From NCBI GenBank assembly GCA_016874035.1, contig VGVM01000011.1, forward strand, positions 1-55,058: DNA of 55,058 nt, given 5' to 3'. The notes below the pieces were generated by a model. It ran no database searches. It was not told the DNA's origin and was given only the letters and a program-made list of their open reading frames with translations. Position 1 is the first letter of the stretch. The number at the start of each line of letters is the position of its first letter. Both the position numbers and the translations under genes were made by a program. The stretch is from Gemmatimonadota bacterium. GTDB taxonomy: Bacteria; Gemmatimonadota; Gemmatimonadetes; Gemmatimonadales; Gemmatimonadaceae. This document shows, piece after piece, positions 52,346 through 55,058 of the stretch.

Positions 52346-53065
52346 CTACTTGTCGGCGCAGACGAGCGAGCCCGAGGGCACCGCTTCCGCGCACGAGAGT
52401 TGCGATCCGGCGCGCGCCGCGGAGAGCGAGAAGGGCACGTTCCGGAACGTTTGTCCACGAATCGCGACCGCTTCAATCGTTCCCGCGACGGATGCGGCGC
52501 CCGCGAGTGAGCTGCTCGTACCCTTATACATCGATGAGCGATCAGCCGTCTCGCCCGTAAGGGGGTTCGGCACGGGCTCGAGATCGAGCCGTCCGGCACC
52601 GGGCAGCGACGCGATCCGTAGCCCAATCGTTGGCTGCGACAACTGCACCGCGCGCTCGGCCTCGCCATCCAGCGCATACAGCGTCACGGTTCCGGAGGCA
52701 CTGTCGAGCAGCATCTCCAAGTGCGCAAACTCGTTTCCGAGTTCGATGAGCGTGCCGCCATGTGGTGCGGGGTGCTCGTGCGCGTGCCCGGGCTTGGGGG
52801 CAGCAGGGTTCGGCACGGCTGAGGGCGGACCGCTGTCACGCGCAGGCGGCTGGGCAGCCAAAGCCGGGCTGGTCGCCGCCGCGGTGTCCGCCACGGCGTC
52901 CGCCACGGCGTCCGCCACGGCGTCCGCCACAGCGTTCGCCGCCCTGCCGCGAGCCGCTCCGCCGTCTCCGCAACCACCGAAGACCAAGACGGTCACGGCA
53001 AGCGGCAGGTGCCGGAGCAGGCCTGGCATGCTCGCGCATCGCGCCAACTGCATGGACCCGCTCAT
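52346..53065 (-). CDS. His-rich lipoprotein, probable periplasmic metal-binding component of the adjacent ABC system
   Basis: 239 residues from the ATG at 53065, which overlaps the permease stop (ATGA). The lipobox is LVFGGC with Cys32; starting at Met13 would give a standard 19-residue lipoprotein signal. A tandem ADAV repeat (about 45-60) and a Pro-rich linker lead to HAHEHPAPHGG (93-103), followed by an alternating strand region (TLIELGNEFAHLEMLL; GTVTLYALDG). The HxHxH cluster beside GG-x-L-x-E-L-G resembles metal-binding modules at the start of RND-type periplasmic adaptors. It is the last gene of the LolD-FtsX operon and should capture a divalent cation, probably zinc. Confidence 0.72.
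   Translation of the reverse strand: MSGSMQLARCASMPGLLRHLPLAVTVLVFGGCGDGGAARGRAANAVADAVADAVADAVADTAAATSPALAAQPPARDSGPPSAVPNPAAPKPGHAHEHPAPHGGTLIELGNEFAHLEMLLDSASGTVTLYALDGEAERAVQLSQPTIGLRIASLPGAGRLDLEPVPNPLTGETADRSSMYKGTSSSLAGAASVAGTIEAVAIRGQTFRNVPFSLSAARAGSQLSCAEAVPSGSLVCADK
52886..52933. repeat. 4 x 12-bp tandem repeat (VNTR) in the His-rich lipoprotein gene
   Basis: The unit GTCCGCCACGGC occurs three times exactly and a fourth time with one change. On the coding (minus) strand it gives the AVADAVADAVADAVAD segment. Because the unit is a multiple of 3, copy-number changes would keep the frame and only alter the linker length. Confidence 0.9.
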
Positions 53066-54321
53066 GACGCCGGCACCAGGTTCGAGGCCACGTCTGTGCG
53101 ATACGCCTTGAATGCCGGAATGAGGCCCGCAAGCGCTCCGAGGCCGACCATAACGGCTGGAGTCACGACCAGCACGGAATCGAACCGCAACGGATCGAGC
53201 ACCACGCCGGTCTGCGCGCGAACCGCGACCACCGTCCCCGAGAGAATCGCGGCGTAGACGGCGTACCCGCACAACGCGCCCAACGCCGTGATCGTCGTCG
53301 ACTCCAGGACGATCGCGGAGAGTACGGTCGAACGCCGGGCGCCGAGGGATCGGAGAATAGCGAACTCGCGCCGCCGCTCGTTCATCGTATTGTAGATGCT
53401 CGCGACGATCGACCCGGCCGCGACGACCACGACGAGGTACGCCACAAGCGCGAGCACTTGGTTGACCCAGCCGATCTTGCCGAAGAGGTCGGCCATGACC
53501 CTGCCGATGGGCCATGCCAGGGTCGCGACCTTGCCCTGGCGGTTAATTGTCTGATCCAGGTACATACCCGCCTGCGGATCGTTGAGCTTCAGCATCACGG
53601 CGCTGACCTCCTTCGCTTCGTCCGGAATGGTCTCACCTTCGCGCGCCACCGTCGCCTTGCCGGTGCCCCGGAGGACATGGCCCGACATCCGGTAGATCCC
53701 TTCGATCGGGATCCACACCACGCGATCCGACGGACTGTTGCTCGGCTCGAGCACGCCGACAACGGTATACTCGTCGTTGTGCCGCCGCGTGGCGTCATAC
53801 TGCAGGCCGTGGTAGGGATTAATCGTCGCGCCGACGGTCACCCCGGTCATTTGGGCCACGTAGCTTCCGATGACCGCCTCGTGCCTTGCCGGATCGAAGA
53901 TGCGTCCGCCGTCTCGCGGCGTGAGGCGCCGCCCCTGCTGATACTCGAACTTCGTGAAGAGTTCGGGCGTGGTGCCGACGATCCGGAACCCCTGGAAGTT
54001 GTCGCCGACGGCATAGGGCACGGCCAGCTCGACGCCGGGATCGCGACCGATCGCCTGGTACATCGACCACGGGATGTTCCCCGGTGAGGTCTCCAGATGA
54101 AAGACGCTGTTCAGTACGAGTTGGAGCTGGCTTCCCCGCGCTCCAAGCACCGCATCGAAGCCAACCGGTCCGCCCGTAAACGCTTCGTACGTCTGTTCCT
54201 TGATGCTGAACACCGACATGACGAGTCCGCTGGCGAGTGCGACGGACGTTACCGTGATTGCGGTTGACAGCGCGTGCTGGCGCAGGCTGCGCCGCACGAT
54301 CATCATGAGTCCGGGCCGCAT
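53062..54321 (-). CDS. FtsX/MacB-family ABC transporter permease (Zrg-like)
   Basis: 419 residues. It has an N-terminal helix (ALSTAITVTSVALASGLVMS), a large periplasmic domain of about 220 residues and three C-terminal helices (LVAYLVVVVAAGSIVASIYN; AILSGTVVAVRA; VTPAVMVGLGALAGLIPAF), the MacB/LolC layout. The motifs FDAVLGARGSQLQLVLNSVF, NIPWSMYQAI, VPYAVGDNFQGFRIVG and PSDRVVWIPIEGI match a subgroup that in gammaproteobacteria sits in zinc-responsive operons. The ATG overlaps the ATPase stop (TGATG) and its stop overlaps the lipoprotein start, so the three are made together. Confidence 0.82.
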   Translation of the reverse strand: MRPGLMMIVRRSLRQHALSTAITVTSVALASGLVMSVFSIKEQTYEAFTGGPVGFDAVLGARGSQLQLVLNSVFHLETSPGNIPWSMYQAIGRDPGVELAVPYAVGDNFQGFRIVGTTPELFTKFEYQQGRRLTPRDGGRIFDPARHEAVIGSYVAQMTGVTVGATINPYHGLQYDATRRHNDEYTVVGVLEPSNSPSDRVVWIPIEGIYRMSGHVLRGTGKATVAREGETIPDEAKEVSAVMLKLNDPQAGMYLDQTINRQGKVATLAWPIGRVMADLFGKIGWVNQVLALVAYLVVVVAAGSIVASIYNTMNERRREFAILRSLGARRSTVLSAIVLESTTITALGALCGYAVYAAILSGTVVAVRAQTGVVLDPLRFDSVLVVTPAVMVGLGALAGLIPAFKAYRTDVASNLVPAS

Positions 54322-55055
54322 CAGGGCACCCCGGCGACCGGCGGTCGCATCGCCGACGCGGGCGTTGCTGCGGCGAACTCGGACGAGCCGTGAGCGTCGG
54401 CGGCGTGGTTGAGCTTCCCGAGCTCCTCCACCCGCTCGAACCGGTTCAGCACGTCAGGGTCGTGGCTCACGAGGAGGAGGGCCGCGTTGTGCTCGCGGCA
54501 CACCTCGCGGATAAGCTCCAGCGCGGCATGCGAATGGCGTCGGTCGAGGTTTCCCGTGGGCTCATCGGCAAGCACGAGGCGAGGCCGGTTCGCCAAGGCG
54601 CGCGCCACGGCCACGCGCTGCTGCTGGCCCACCGAGAGCTGGGGAGGCCGGTAGTTGAGGCGCTCGCCCAGGCCGACGCGCGAGAGCAGTGTCCGCGCGT
54701 GATCGCGGTTCACGCCGGCACCGAACATCATACCGAGCTCGACGTTCTCCAGCGCGGTGTACCCCTGCATGAGGTTGAACGTCTGGAAGACGTACCCCAT
54801 GCGTAGCGCGCGAAGGCGATCACGTCCCGATTCGTCGAGCGCGGTGAGCTCTTCGCCGGCGACGTGAATGGTCCCGCTGTCGGACTGCAGGATGCCGGCG
54901 ATGAGGTGCAGGAACGTCGTCTTCCCCGATCCGCTGGCGCCGTGCAACGCCACCTGCTCCCCTTCGTGCATGCCGAACGCCGGCACATCCACCACGCACG
55001 TGGGTTCGCCGTCGGGCGAGGTGAATGTCTTTACCAGATTGCGGACATTCAGCAC
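54321..55055 (-). CDS. LolD/MacB-type ABC transporter ATP-binding protein
   Basis: 244 residues. The GTG at 55055 gives VLNVRNLVKTF, a plausible natural N-terminus, but the window ends 3 bases upstream, so a longer start cannot be excluded. Walker A is GASGSGKTT, the signature is LSVGQQQRVAVARALAN, Walker B is LVLADEPTGNLD and the switch His is VSHDP. This is the LolD/MacB subgroup, which powers mechanotransmission permeases of the FtsX type. It is the first visible gene of the minus-strand operon with the permease and the His-rich lipoprotein. Confidence 0.88.
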   Translation of the reverse strand: MLNVRNLVKTFTSPDGEPTCVVDVPAFGMHEGEQVALHGASGSGKTTFLHLIAGILQSDSGTIHVAGEELTALDESGRDRLRALRMGYVFQTFNLMQGYTALENVELGMMFGAGVNRDHARTLLSRVGLGERLNYRPPQLSVGQQQRVAVARALANRPRLVLADEPTGNLDRRHSHAALELIREVCREHNAALLLVSHDPDVLNRFERVEELGKLNHAADAHGSSEFAAATPASAMRPPVAGVP

Positions 55056-55058
55056 GAC

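Noticed and set aside
1-55058. CRISPR arrays, tRNA or rRNA genes, transposases, integrases, attachment sites
   Set aside because: Scanned for regular direct repeats, cloverleaf-like segments and transposase motifs; none could be supported.

Overview
The window is a very GC-rich bacterial chromosome segment, densely coded, with many GTG starts and many ATGA/GTGA stop-start overlaps. The gene content (MglB/MglA with RecR and EbfC, DUF1592/DUF1552 protein pairs, a DUF5916 outer-membrane-type protein, an acidobacterial-type orphan permease remnant) points to Gemmatimonadota or a related soil/sediment lineage. That assignment is inference; there is no rRNA in the window.

Layout. 1-610: the end of hisC, then a small SRP RNA gene (ffs) with its own promoter and terminator. 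818-15179: two paralogous three-gene cassettes facing each other. Each encodes a secreted c-type-haem DUF1592-family protein, a Tat-exported DUF1552 protein and a secreted ankyrin protein. They are separated by an unknown gene and an EF-hand-like gene. This is the best candidate in the window for an undescribed functional system. 15301-16920: a GNAT/class V aminotransferase fusion interrupted by an in-frame amber codon. 17030-19017: a possible sigma-54 promoter, an FkbM methyltransferase and a YdjM-type membrane protein. 19027-27060: a housekeeping run in one direction: dnaX, ybaB, recR, mglB, mglA, pgsA, cinA, grpE, dnaJ. 26999-27427: remnant of an ADOP permease.

27438-55058 is largely a transition-metal region. 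It contains a COG0523 GTPase/WD40/2Fe-2S/metal-permease operon; a PepSY membrane protein; a cobalt ECF transporter (cbiMNQO) with a second 2Fe-2S protein; a LytS/LytTR two-component system followed by a DUF3526 ABC exporter, an unknown protein and a second COG0523 GTPase; a DUF5916 gene broken by two single-base frameshifts; a small Cys/His secreted protein with a ZnuD-like TonB-dependent receptor; a lipoprotein; a MerC-like protein; and a LolD/FtsX-type ABC operon ending in a His-rich lipoprotein. Outer-membrane uptake (receptor), periplasmic binding (His-rich lipoprotein), inner-membrane transport (ABC, ECF, MerC, YraQ/ArsP-like permease) and cytoplasmic metal insertion (two COG0523 GTPases) would together form a zinc/cobalt homeostasis region. 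The families are well recognised; the metal identity and the cooperation between operons are inferred.

No CRISPR array, tRNA, rRNA, insertion sequence, integrase or convincing riboswitch was seen. No gene-free stretch exceeds 300 bases.
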